A stretch of 64,000 nucleotides of DNA from Isoetes taiwanensis. Taxonomy: Eukaryota; Streptophyta; Lycopodiopsida; Isoetales; Isoetaceae. Shown one piece after another: positions 27,823 through 39,576 of the stretch. Position 1 is the first letter of the stretch. Each line of letters starts with the position of its first letter. The notes below the pieces were generated by a model, which worked only from the letters and a program-made list of their open reading frames with translations, was not told the origin of the DNA and made no database searches. The translations under genes were made by a program, and so were the position numbers. The stretch spans positions 5,252,745 through 5,316,744 of the forward strand of contig JAJEKV010000039.1 of the NCBI GenBank assembly GCA_021234155.1. Direction: 5' to 3'.

Positions 27823-30266
27823 TTGTTGTTTCAACCTGTGCCTTTACCAATGGCCTTTAAATCCTCTGTAAACCCTAAAAATTTAGCCTTTCTTCATTCT
27901 TTTGCCAAAATTCCCGCGCATGAACGACCCGCTGTTCTTCAAAGCTTGATTTCCTTTCAAGAGAAGCCACAAGAAACTATCCTCTTTGGAAATTTTGCGA
28001 ATTTACCGGCTTCTATCCCTGATATGGATCCAATTTCGCATGAAGTCCCCTTCTGGGATAATCTTTCCGCTGATCCTGACCACAGGGGCACTCTTCACCC
28101 TATTGATCCAAATACTGGTATCCCACGCCCTTATGGAGTCACGAGAATTCACCAGGAGCTGCGATCAGATGGAGAACTGGACGACAGATTAAAGAGAACT
28201 AGACCACCTTACCTTCAACAAAGCAAAATGAGACTTTACAGTGGTATTTCTCTTAATCTTCCTATTGTTCATTCTAGAGTTGATGCTTTATCCAATTCAG
28301 CTGTCATAGTCAAGGTCCAAAAATGTGGGATTAAGCTCGACAAATTATGGGCTTTTCTCCTTAACCTAAATAAAGGAATCATAATTCAAGCTGTTTACTG
28401 GCTTAACTTCCCTTACATTATGCTTGAATGTGGAAATGCTAGATCAGCCAATTTCTTTCTCAACTATGGTCCCTTGACTTTTGAAACCACTCAGCTGTCT
28501 TTCCTCAAATGGCATCCAAAACTTGATATTGACCAAATGAACAATCTCTGTATTGCCTCAACCTCTCTTTTTGGACTTAATCCTATCTACTGGGATGAAG
28601 AATGTTTCAAACTTCTCTTTAACACTATTGGCACCTATATTTCTACTGAATATTCTCCATCTAGACCTCCACGTGCCTTTGTGCAGTTAGACCTTTCCAA
28701 AGAAATTCCTATTTCCATTCCTTTCAAAGATGCCTTTGGAGTAGAATCTTCTTTAGCTCTTAGATGGTCTGGATTGCCCTCCCAATGCCAAAAATGCTTC
28801 CACAGACATTTCTAGTACTCTGACTGCAAATCTGCCACAGCATCTTTCCAAGACAGCAGAGCTAATGTGATTGAAGGAGAGAAAATGGCAGGCTCTTCTC
28901 ACCAAATTCCAGGGGATAATATTAGGGAACACTCTGAGAGTGAGGTCGTGACCCAAGCAAACAAGTACAAGGATCTGGACACATTTCAAAAATTACCAGA
29001 GAATGATAATTTCAAATGGACCAAAGTTAATGGCAGTTACAAAAGGATTCAAAAACAGAAAGCAGTAAGGGAGCAGATAAAAGCCAAGGAAAAACTCTTT
29101 GAAGACAACTCTTTCAGAAATAAGAAGAGCAATGGTATAACAATTGGGGAGCCAAAACTTTTGGTTAAAGGTATTGTTCCAGAAAAAGTTAATCATGCTT
29201 CCCATGACTTATGCTTGACTTTGACCAATATCATCAAAGATGCCAGAAATCAAGATAAGGGTCATTGCTCTTACAGCCTTATGGACTTCCCAATAAAAAA
29301 TGTAAGCAAGACCGGATCATTAAATATAAAATCTCAGGGTAAAGCTAAGCAGAATATGAATTCTACTGAAAAGAATTCACAGATCTCTTCTACTACTCCA
29401 GCAAGCCTATTTCAGCAAAATATAACTTCTAATGTGCCTCATGGTCAATCAGATTTGGATTTGACCAGATCTGTTTGCCCTACCAATGAAGTCAATTATG
29501 ATGGAAACAATCTGCAACAAGGGAGTATGGCTCAACTACAAGATAAGCTGCCTAAAGACTGTCAAAACACTTTTCAGGTATTATCTGACCCGGTTATTAA
29601 TTTAGATCCTGATTTGCATAAGAGCAAAGTGTGTTGTCCCTCTATTGCTTTTCCTGCACCACAAACATCTGAGTCTCTCTCACCTCACAACCAGCCTTTA
29701 CCCACTCCTCCTGTCCTGCCATCTCTGCCATCACTCATTGATTTGGACTATCCCATCATAAGTGTGCCCCTGAGTCCTCCAAAAATATCCAGTAAAGTTG
29801 CTGATCAGCTTCCCTGCAAATGGTTCTTGGCTCAGAGGATAAAGATCTCTCACAGGAAAATGAGATCAATAAATTGGATACTTGTGACTATGTCCCTGAG
29901 ACTCCACAAGATAAAAATGCTGCAGAAGAACAGCTAGAGCCACATGAAAATTTCAGGCAAGTTAATCATTCTGCTCCATTAAATAACCTTGATATTAATT
30001 CTATGTTTCATTTTTATCCTGGTGGTTATTCTGACAGTAGTGATCACAGTGATAGTGAGGATCAAATAATTGACAAAGAGAATTGGGGAAAGGAAGAGTA
30101 TCTTCTTGAAAATTCTACAAAATCATCTAAGTCTGACAGGGATCATCCAACTAATAAGTCTTGTAAAAAGGTTGGGAATAACAAGGAAAAGCTCATACCA
30201 GGGTTGAATAAAACTCCTGCTCAAAATACAAGGAGCAGAAAGAAATCCAAATCTTCTAGATATTGA
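27823..30266 (+). pseudogene. LINE ORF1, DUF4283-like protein, broken
   Basis: The frame opens with MLFQPVPLPMAFKSSVNP; the second Met at 27850 is an equal start candidate. Residues ~145-320 resemble the DUF4283 region of plant LINE ORF1 (FLKWHPKLDID, then the WDEECFKLLFNTIGTYIS segment). An in-frame TAG at 28813-28815 lies inside the putative zinc knuckle that starts CQKC. The same frame then runs to 29937. A frameshift near 29820-29937 moves into the frame ending at 30266, which has Ser/Asp-rich and basic C-terminal segments (SRKKSKSSRY). The normal product would be roughly 800 residues. Confidence 0.8.
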
Positions 30267-30300
30267 TTTCTCCCCTTCTTTGCTTAATCTCTCTCTAGAT

Positions 30301-33300
30301 ATGAAGATTTTATCTTGGAATCTTAGAGGAATTAAAGGCCCTCTTAAAAGAAGAAGGGCCATTGCTCAAATCAGGTTATATAATGCTGATATTATTCTTC
30401 TTCAGGAGATCAAGCTTCCTTCCTTTGAAGCTAGTAACTTGGGTGATTGGATATATCCCAATTCCTCCTCTATTTGGATTGAGTCTGCTGGGGCGAGTGG
30501 TGGCCTTGCTATCATTTGGAGGGCTGACCTCAATCATATTTCTTGTTATAATGGCCCCTCAAGAACATGGCAAGCTGTTACTCTTTCTGTTTCCAATTCT
30601 GTCTTTGGTATTGTTAACATCTATGCTCCAACTAATCCAAATGATAGAGAACCTGTTTGGAAAGAGATCAATTCTTGGCTAGCCTCTCAAAATTTAAACA
30701 ACTGGATTATTGCTGGGGATTTCAATAACACTCCTTCCTGGGACCTGAAATTAGGAAACAAAATCAATATGACTAGATCTGAGAGACAAGCCTGGGACTC
30801 CCTTCTTTCTGATAATGGCCTGATCTATATCCCCTCTTCGACTGCCAATTATACTTGGTCAAATAAGCAAAAAGATAAAGCTAGAGTCTACTGTACTTTG
30901 GACAGATTCTATGTTTCCAATCCTTCCACTTCCTTCTGGGATAACAGTTATGTTTCTAGTGATGAAGGAACTTCTATTTCTGATCATCAACCTCAGTTTT
31001 TGCATACTTCTCATGTCACCAGAATTCAAAGGCAAGGGAGTACCCCTTTTAAATTCAATACATCTCTCCTGAATAATGAGAACTTCTGCTCTCCGTTTTC
31101 TGCCTTTTATGAGGATCTCTCTGTCACAAATATAGGTATGCATCAGGGGAATCAATTCTATTCTAAAATCAAAGCTATTAAATCTTGGATCAAGAAATGG
31201 TCTAAAGATAGGCATATTCAGTGTGAAGAGGAAAAGAATCAACTTCTCATGCTCATGAAGGAAATTAGATCTTTACTTCAGCAAGATCCAACTAATTTAA
31301 ACCTGCAAATTGGAGAGGAAGTTCTGGAAAGGAAGATTAGAAACATTGAGGAGATGGAGGCTAAAGGATCGGCCATCAGATGTAAAATCAAATACTCTAA
31401 CCAAATGGATTATGGCAGCTCAAAGTTTTTCTTCAGGGTAGCTAAAAGTAGGGTGCTCAGAAACTCTATAACATAAGTTGAGGATGATAATGGAAATAAA
31501 TATTCTTCTCACTCTGACATCTCTTCCTTCTTCAGAGATAAATATACGGATATTTTTATGAACAAGCCTATTCCTTCTAATGACATGGCCAAGGCAACTG
31601 AATTTAAGAATCTGGTCAATGATATCCTGCCTGCTACTCCTGAAGAGATGAATGCTACTATAAGTGAACCTCCTTCTCAGATTGAGATCCTAACTATCCT
31701 TTCTTCTTTCAGTAAAGGAAAATCTCCTGGCCCTGATGGGTTGCCAGCTGAATTTTATGTTAAGTTCTGGGATATCCTTAAAGACGATGTTACTTCCATG
31801 ATTCATGACTTCTGGAACAATGACTGCCTTCAGACTTCTATTGCTAGTGGTTTCATAGCTTTGATCCCAAAAGTTGATCATCCAAATAAGTTTCAAGATT
31901 GGAGACCTATCTCTCTCACTAATACTTCCTATAAGCTTTGTGCCAAGATTATTGCTCTCAGAATCAATAGCTATCTTCAAAGGAATATCAGTCCCAATCA
32001 GTCAGCTTTCCTACCTAAGAGATACATTCTTGATAATTATGTGGCAGCAATGGAGGGTTTACATTGGAACAAAATTTCAAATCAGAATTGCATTTTATTA
32101 AAACTGGATTTCAAGAGAGCCTTTGACTCGGTCAGATGGGATTTTCTAGAGTTTGCCATGGTCAAGCTTGGTTTTCATCCCAAGCTCATTAATCTCATCC
32201 TTGGGCTTAATCTTAGATCCAAGTCAGCTGTGCTTATAAATGGTGTGCCCTCTGGTTTTTTCTCTCTATCCCGTGGAGTTAGACAAGGATGTCCTCTTGC
32301 TCCTTACCTATTTCTAGTTGCAGCTGATTTGCTCACAAAAGTCATCTCCTATTATCAGGAAAATGGCCTAATTAAAGGACTTAAACTCCCAAACTCAGAT
32401 GAGTATCTAACTATGCTTCAGTATGCTGATGACACTTTCTCCTTCCTTGAAGCTGATTTGGCAAATATTGACTGTTTCCTTAAAGTCATATATCAATTCT
32501 CAGCTGCTTCTGGTATTTATCTCAATGTCAATAAGAGCTTAATTATTGGTGATCTTCCTCATCAACAGGTTCTTCATATTAATGTTCTCCCTGAGGGTCA
32601 AGCTACTAAGCTTTTAGGAATGCCTCTATCTATAAATCAGAACTTGAAAGGGGTTTGGGATCCTATTCTTCAAAGAATTAAAAAAAAGCTGAATAATTAC
32701 AGAAATTATCTCACCTTAGCTGGTAGAACTATCATTGCAAACTCTGTTCTTGCTAGCTCTATGTCTACTTTTCTACTGCTCTTATTGCTCCTAAGTGTAT
32801 CTATCTCGAGCTCCAAAAAATAATCAGAAACTTTATTTGGAAAGGAAGTCACTTGGTCAACTGGAATTCTATTTGCAAGAGTAAAATGGCAGGTGGTCTT
32901 GGCTGCAAGGATCTTTTTCTTCAAGCCCAATCTCTTGCAGGTAAATTTGTTTGGAGAGCCATTTATGGGAGCCAAGCTCCTGCTCATAAGTTCATCAGAT
33001 ACTGGATCAATCTTAGTCATCCTTCTGGTCATCCATCTGTTCATCATCTGTTACCAAACTCAGCCTTTACTCATTTGAAAACTGCTCCTAATATCTCTCC
33101 TCTGATGAATAATCTGATTAAGACTTGGAATTCCATTTCTCCCAACTTTCAATTCATCTCATCAGATCATTTGCACTCTGATATGCCTATTTTCTGGAAT
33201 CCTATCTTAGTTAATCATAATTCCAATGTTCTGGCAATCAAACACCCTAGGATTTGCAAGAAATGGCATGATGCTGGTCTGTACTACATAAGAGATCTTT

Positions 33301-34100
33301 TTATTGGATGTAGACTGATTTCTTGGAATGCTCTTAAAAATATTATCAAAGGTACCTCATCTGACAGGAAAGTTTTTCTTCTAATCAAGCCTTTTTTGAC
33401 AAATCTTTCTCCTAACTCAGGAAAAGGTGATTGGTCTCTGAATGGCAAGTTTGATTACAAAGTGAGAGATGTCTATAAGTCCCTTTCCCATGATCCTATA
33501 AATATCAAGGCTATGAGCAAGTGGGGTGTTAATCATACTCAGCTAAAAGATCTCTTCAAGAATGTTTGGGACTCTTACTGCCCTCCCAAAATTTCCTACT
33601 GTATATGGCTTATTGCAAATGGCAGCTTGAGTAATTTACAATCCCTTTCTAAAAGGTATCCTAATATTATGCCAGATTGCCCTTTGGGATGCAATGATAT
33701 TGAAGATATGTCTCACATTTTTAGCTGCACTAAGTTGAATAGTTTTTGGAATTGGATTGCTGGAAAATTTGGGATTCATTATAATGGAAATTTGCTTTCC
33801 CTGATCCAAAATGATGACACTTTTAATAATACAGTTATTTTCATTGCCCTTTGGAATATCTGGAAGGCTAGGAATCGTGTTTTGTATGGGAAGAAAAGGC
33901 CCTCCGTTTTCTGGATTAAGATGAACTTCCAATTTGACTTTGAAACTATTGCTACTGCTCATAAAAATAAATTTGGAACTAATCATGACAGGAAATGGGA
34001 GCTTTATGGAGCTTACAGGGGGTTTTACAATTTATTTGCTTCCAATTTAAATGTTGTGGATTCTAATATTTTGCTTTCTGATGAACCTAGAATATCTTGA
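30301..34100 (+). pseudogene. LINE ORF2: endonuclease, reverse transcriptase, zf-RVT
   Basis: The start MKILSWNLRGIKGPLKRRR is the typical endonuclease N-terminus, with LLQEIKLP, WIIAGDFNNTPSWD and ISDHQPQ. A TAA at 31474-31476 interrupts the frame, which then resumes unshifted: GKSPGPDGLPAEFYVKFW, KLDFKRAFDSVRWDF, RGVRQGCPLAPYLFLVAADL and the catalytic LQYADDTFSFLEAD. A frameshift near 32790 leads to the frame ending at 34100, with a zf-RVT-like region (PPKISYCIWLIANGSL, CPLGCNDIEDMSHIFSC) and LWNIWKARNRVLYG. All domains expected of a plant L1-type ORF2 are present in order. One nonsense codon and one frameshift are the only major damage. Confidence 0.93.
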
Positions 34101-34196
34101 TTTCCTGCGTGGGGAGGGAGCAAGGAAATTCGATGACAGCTCGCCTTTCAGCCAGCATTCAGTGGATCCAGTCATGAAAATGATCTAGCAACATCT

Positions 34197-34556
34197 ATGG
34201 AGTCTTTTCTTATGAAGAGGGGACGCATGAGATATCTGAAAGAAAGTGAAGATCTTTGGGCAGCTATTTTCTGCAGGGAAGTAGTTCAGATTCACTGCCT
34301 TTGGGCTTTCTTGGCCAATCATCATTTTATTCTCACAGAAAGGCAGCTGACAAGATACAGAACTATGTACTACAATCATAAAATTCTAGCTGATCTGTAT
34401 GGCTCCTTGCTGATATTACTGGAGGACAAAGACAAATTCATGCTCTTTTTTACCAATAATTGGGACCCGAACCAATACTTCTTTGGATCCACTGACCCCT
34501 TCAATGCCTATTTCAATGATTTCTTCTTCACTGATCATGGAATCCCTCTTCCATAG
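34197..34556 (+). CDS. extra ORF (119 codons) downstream of LINE ORF2
   Basis: An open frame lies within the element, between the ORF2 stop at 34100 and the poly(A). It starts MESFLMKRGRMRYLKES and contains FCREVVQIHCLWAFLANHHF and LYGSLLILLED. I do not recognise it, and it lacks the ELW pattern of the upstream ORF. It may be chance, a captured exon or an ORF3. The low stop density and mixed amino-acid composition argue mildly for coding. Confidence 0.35.
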   Translation: MESFLMKRGRMRYLKESEDLWAAIFCREVVQIHCLWAFLANHHFILTERQLTRYRTMYYNHKILADLYGSLLILLEDKDKFMLFFTNNWDPNQYFFGSTDPFNAYFNDFFFTDHGIPLP

Positions 34557-34901
34557 CCATCTACCAACCACACTCTTGCTCTTGTCTAATCTTGATCTAT
34601 GCTATGTTTCGGGAAGGATTGCCTTTTTGCAGGTTTTTGCAGCTCAAACTGAGAGTTACCTCCCTCGACAACTGAATTCAGACTTCTTGGACCTGTTCAC
34701 ACTGCGGATCATTTTCTTACTGGCTTATTAGCATTTGCTACTTCTCCTGCGGAGACTTTGTTAGGCTTGTTATTCTAGAGCTCATATTGATAATATGATG
34801 CTCTCATATGTTCTGTTACTTTTTCATGTGCTTCCTTATAAAGCACAAACATGCTATGTACCTGAGATTTTATAATTAATGGTAAAACTGACTCTTGCTA
34901 T

Positions 34902-34937
<36 letters not shown>

Positions 34938-34947
34938 TTAACAAATC

Positions 34948-36566
34948 GACAGATTTTTTGCATTCGTAAAAAAGAGGCAAACATAATATGGCCCAATGAA
35001 AAACTATAGGTTTGAGCTCACCACTGGGTTTAAACACATATGCATAGAATCACCCAACTTAAATGCATAGAATCACCCAACTTAAACGAATTAATGCCAG
35101 GAACTGTGTATAGAAAAAACGAAGGCCGACTAGAAAAGGAGGTCTGGCAAATCATGGAAAATAGCAAAATCGTCAAATGTATAGGAAAGATGCACAAGAG
35201 TTGAAAATGCGTCACCTCAGAAGACATAATGTCGTTACAAAAATAATGAGAAAAATGCTACTATATAGGAAAAGGGAAAAGTGAACAAAGGAAAAATGAT
35301 GAAGAACAATATAGACATAGAATAAAGCATCGCCACAGAACCCATCATTAAGTTACCTGGATGAGTGAGGAACTTGTACAATAAAAACCACAAATGCATG
35401 CCCTAGGACCTAGGGTGCCCTGTAAAGAAAAATGATGACCAGGACATCTTATGTTGGCAAAAGATGAGCCGATTAATATGAGTCAAGACCCGACCATCAA
35501 TGTAAAAGGCAACAACTAACAACTGTAGCTAATAGAGATTAACAGAAAAATAATAACAATTTCAAGCTAAGGATTTGGGTAAGGGATTAAACATGCCAAA
35601 ACGAAGGCACCGATGACTGGTTGGCTAGAAAAATGCCAGGCGAGCCTAGCTATGAAGAGGGGTGAGGAAAAAAAGGAAGGGTTAAATGGACTGTAGCGGA
35701 GGGGCTAAGGAAAAAAGAAGGTTGAAGAAGGAAAATTGGCTAAGGCAATATGGGTGAGGATGTGGCACGTTGACATTGGCTAAGAAGGAAATGCGGTGCA
35801 TTATTAGTGAGGGAAGGCAGCTGCATGGAAAAGACGGGCCTGGGGGTCACAACATGGAAAGGGGGTCGCCAAAATTGTCTGAATGTCATTTAGGTGCTAA
35901 CACCTGGCACCTCCCTACAACTCGAAATGGAAAGGGGGAGAACAATTCCGACAACATCAAATTTTACAGGCTACAACAGGTAAACATCTCTCTGCGTTCC
36001 CTCTTCTTCTGCGTTCCTGTTTCACGCTAAACCGGCCATATATTTATTGTTCTTGCTCTAGTTATGGATTCGACATGCGGTATTGAAGGCCTAATCAAGC
36101 ATCTTTGCCTGCAGAAGATTTTTATGAAAGGTATTACCATATTATGCAACCGTTCCGGCTTAAATCCCTTTCTTTCTTTCTTTCTGTTTCTTTGGCAACT
36201 GAATCTTCATGCATTTCGGTTACGTGTTGGCGGGGAAAAAGAGGCTTCCTCTGTTTTGAGAACCGAAGTTACTCTTTAGTGCACCCGTGGGTCATCAAAA
36301 TCCGTGTAATATCATCGCAAAAGATCAAAAGAAAAAAAAGATCAAATCACGCGCCTTGCATTACAAGCTGCGGAAGAAACAACCAAGAAAAGAAACTACT
36401 TGAACAACTCCTTACGCTCTCACGAAGACAAAATGAACAATGCCTTGGCTCTACGAAGACAAAACGATGGAGCAGGACCTCCTCCCCGCCCATAGCCGAA
36501 CTCTCGCCGAAAAAAACGAGGGGAGGACCAAAAAGGGGTAAATTTTGGCTTCCCCTTCCATGTTGT
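34948..36566. other. unit B, right part: mostly noncoding
   Basis: Purine-rich sequence with a short tandem repeat around ATGCATAGAATCACCCAACT (35040-35085). A possible exon pair is visible at 35770-35979 and 36061-36130: CAACAG/GTAAAC and CTCTAG/TTATGG borders join two open segments, but no family is recognised. Confidence 0.35.
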
Positions 36567-36678
36567 GCGGCATGGCCACCGGTCCCACATTCCGGTGTGG
36601 CGGTGACCAGCTCCCGGCTCCGCCGGTCGCGGGGCCCCACTGGTCCACACTGGAATGTGGTCCCGGTGGCCATGCCGC
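36567..36678. repeat. GC-rich inverted repeat, 34-bp arms
   Basis: Arms 36567-36600 and 36645-36678 match at 31 of 34 positions around a 44-nt GC-rich loop. The arms contain GGCATGGCCACCGG and GGTGGCCATGCC. It is the most GC-rich spot in its surroundings. Confidence 0.9.
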
Positions 36679-38019
36679 CATACAAGATGGCAAGATGCGC
36701 TCATGCAAAGGGATTTGAGTCACGAAATGGAGTAAGAAAGGGGGCATAAACAATTAATGAGGACTGGCTAAAAGAAGGGAAGTGGGCTAAAGAAAACCAT
36801 CGTAGGTGTAGAGAAAAAGAAGGCAAGTAGAAGGTAAAAAATAGATGGAGGAGACAACAAAATAGCTTTCTGCGGCAAATGCCGCCCTGATCCAAACGGA
36901 TGGTTCAAATTTCCTGATAACAAACAGATGCCGGTGCTCGTGCTGGAGTCGATGGGTTGGATGCCGCCTCCGCGGCCCTGGGACGCCTGCCTTACAATGA
37001 TCCGCAGCTAAAGAACGGGAAATTGGCTGCTCCTCAGGCCTGCTATGAAAACACCACCAGCAAAAAAGGACCTGAAAACACAGAAAACAGAAACAGAGGC
37101 CGAGAAGAGTTATGGCTGAGCGGCAGAAGCAGAGAGGAAGTCGGAATTTTGGTTCATCTAGAATCAGGGTTGTCCTTGGCACCATCTATGAAAATTGCTT
37201 CCTGCACATGCTGCTATAAAATGATCTGAAACAAACAATGATGGATGGTAGAAAGGATATGTCAGGATCCATTGAGCTATCATATTTACATTCCCGACAT
37301 CTGGATCTGAGCGATCATATTAACCCATCGCAAAAGCAGCAAAATCCGGCTGGATCTGAAGCGAGCTTGCATGTAAGTGCCCGGATTCATAGCCGCTCAT
37401 TTCTTGGGCTCATCATTCAGCTCAGAATTGGCAGGCATCCGCATCAACATAGCAGGCGGCAACAACCTCCACGAAGCTGCATCCTGATCCTGTAGGAATC
37501 GAAACTCCCATGCATGCATCCGCAAGGGAAAGAGATATACGCATGATCATGATTATGTTTCTAGATGGATTCACCATGCACACAGAGAGGATGCAGCCCA
37601 TTGCATTGAAAACAAGAAAGTGCAAAAACAATAGAAGGATATGGAAAATATATAGGATCTGCAGAAGCTAGTAACAATTTCAGCATCCCTTCTGAGATTG
37701 TATCCATTCAATTCGGGAATTCACGATGCACAACCCAAAAACATCAAATGAAAATAAGAAATCGGAATGAATTGATCAATGCTTCCTAGTGGATTCACCA
37801 TAGTCCACCATGCATAACTTGAAAGCCTCCGATTGAACATAAAACAGACCTAAGAACAAGGTAAAGAGCCAGAAGGAAGTGAGAAGGAAGTGATACCTGC
37901 CACCATATCGCACCACGCCGACGAGAAAGAGACAAAGAATAACATGACGAGGGTAAGGAAAGTGTGTGAGGGAGAAAAAGTCATGGAAGGGAAGCGAGGC
38001 AAAGAAGGGAAGCTACGTG
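36679..38019. other. unit B, right part: no supported gene
   Basis: Mixed sequence with short open frames on both strands, none of which resembles a family I know. Confidence 0.35.
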
Positions 38020-38066
38020 AAGGAAGAAAGCTGCTGTGAAAAGACGCCGATAACCGGTCCCGAGGG

Positions 38067-38134
38067 GAAAGAGCCTTATATAATGGCTCGTCCCTCCCCA
38101 GAATGGCGATCCGAGGGCTCGGATCAATGCGATT
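38067..38134. repeat. right terminus of unit B with hairpin and TIR-like motif
   Basis: The end carries TTATATAATGGCTCGTCCC, then TCCCCAGAAT, whose reverse complement ATTCTGGGGAGGGAC matches the unit start ATTCTGGGAAGGGAC. It then has GATCCGAGGGCTCGGATC, an 8-bp perfect stem, and ends AATG before CGATT. The unit A end lacks 15 bp of the hairpin. Confidence 0.7.
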
Positions 38135-38400
38135 ATATAGAATGGTTCATATCTATCTCTATCTTTTTTTTTTTTTTTCATTTGGTAGGAATTCTGACTG
38201 CCACCATATTAGCCACATTGAACACTATGAACTTTCATCTAATTCAAGCAAGGTCGTCTTCGATATGCAGTGCTTTCTTTGAAATGTAGCTATCCACCTC
38301 CCATGACATCCAACCTGGCCTTCATCTTTATAGACAAAAGCATCTCTTCCTGTTTTGAAGGAGAGATAATATAATTTAACTTGAAACTGCTTCTCCTACG
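38135..38400. repeat. right part of duplicated host segment copy 1
   Basis: The match to copy 2 resumes with ATATAGAATGGTTCATATCT. After a T run it skips about 290 bp of copy 2, then continues from AGGAATTCTGACTGCCACC to GGAGAGATAATATAATTTAA. Confidence 0.8.
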
Positions 38401-38614
38401 TAGTATATCTAGTCGATTTTTTAACTAGCTTTAGTATGAAAGCAATTATCCAGGTAGTAACTTAACGGTGAAAATTAACTTAACTAGACTTAACCATGGG
38501 TGCGAATAGACCCTAAATATAAAAATTTAAATACATTATGATTGTTTGATTGTTTACTCTTTTGAATGTGCTTCAATTCTAGTCATTAAAATAAACTTCA
38601 AAATTAAATAAGAA

Positions 38615-39530
38615 ATGGTTGATACGAACATGTTGTCTTCATTCATTTGCAAACTCTAAGCCTTGAATTCAGCATCAAAACAACTAGGTTAGATTCTATT
38701 CTATATAGACTTAATCTTAGATAATAGAAAAAATATACATGCCGGGGCCTAATATATCTGAACAGATATAGAAGACAATTTATTGTCAAAGGTGTAAAAA
38801 AGATTTTATAATATCGTCCATACTCTGGTACGCTTGCATTTAAATACTTGTCCAATCGACAACTTTTTTCTTCAACATCATTCCAGCAAGCAATCGACAA
38901 CTGACTACATACTTAAGCTTGCAACAAACATACTTTTCTCCATATAGAATATATAGTCCATATATATCTTCTTTGTAAATAATGTTCGATTATATAGAAT
39001 GGTTCATATCTATCTCAATTTTGTTTCATTAGCTAAAAACTAACAACGCAGCTTCGTTTCCAAAGAAAATAGCATGAAGATGACATATTGCACCATTTAA
39101 GCATAGAACTGTTGGAGGAAAAATACATAAATTTACGATACCATGGAAGTTGCAGTAAGCAATGCTTTAATAAAAGACCATATTTCCATCTTTCCTTTTT
39201 CGAGAATCGGAGTGTTCTGAACCCAAGAAAAATCCTTTTCCAACAGCTTGATTGTTTGACATCCGCTGGTGAAGGTTCTGTCCGTAGAAAATCATTCGTA
39301 GGAATTCTGACTGCCACCATATTAGCCACAATGTCCCTTTAACACTATGAACTTATATTTGAGTCATCTAATTCAAGCAAGATCGTCTTTGGTATGCAGT
39401 GCTTTCTTTGAAATGTAGCTATTCACCTCCCATGACATCCAACCTGGCCTTCATCTTTACAGACAAAAGCATCTCTTCCTGTTTTGAGGGAGAGATAATA
39501 TAATTTAACTTGAAACTGATTCTGCAGCTC
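38615..39530. repeat. duplicated host segment copy 2 (empty site)
   Basis: This copy matches 17466-17863 and 38135-38400 but has no insertion at GTTCGATTATATAG (about 38986-38999), so it shows the pre-insertion state. No gene is recognised in it. Confidence 0.85.
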
Positions 39531-39576
39531 TTTTTGCCTAATTAGCTCCAAACTTACAAGTACTATGATATGTTAG

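Larger units (their letters stand above)
27132..34947 (+). mobile_element. full-length L1-type LINE (element 3) with 15-bp target-site duplication
   Basis: ATCATTTAACAAATC occurs at 27132-27146 and again at 34933-34947 immediately after a ~30-nt A run that starts at 34903, so the element spans 27147-34932 (about 7.8 kb). Within it lie an upstream ELW-motif ORF, an ORF1, an ORF2 (endonuclease, reverse transcriptase, zinc-binding C-terminus) and a further 119-codon ORF in the 3' region. Two in-frame stops and two frameshifts inactivate it. It inserted into unit B of the 20-kb insertion, so it is younger than that event. Confidence 0.95.

Noticed and set aside
36347-36753. Overlapping open frames on both strands across the GC-rich inverted repeat
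   Set aside because: High GC content lowers stop frequency in all frames; none has family features.
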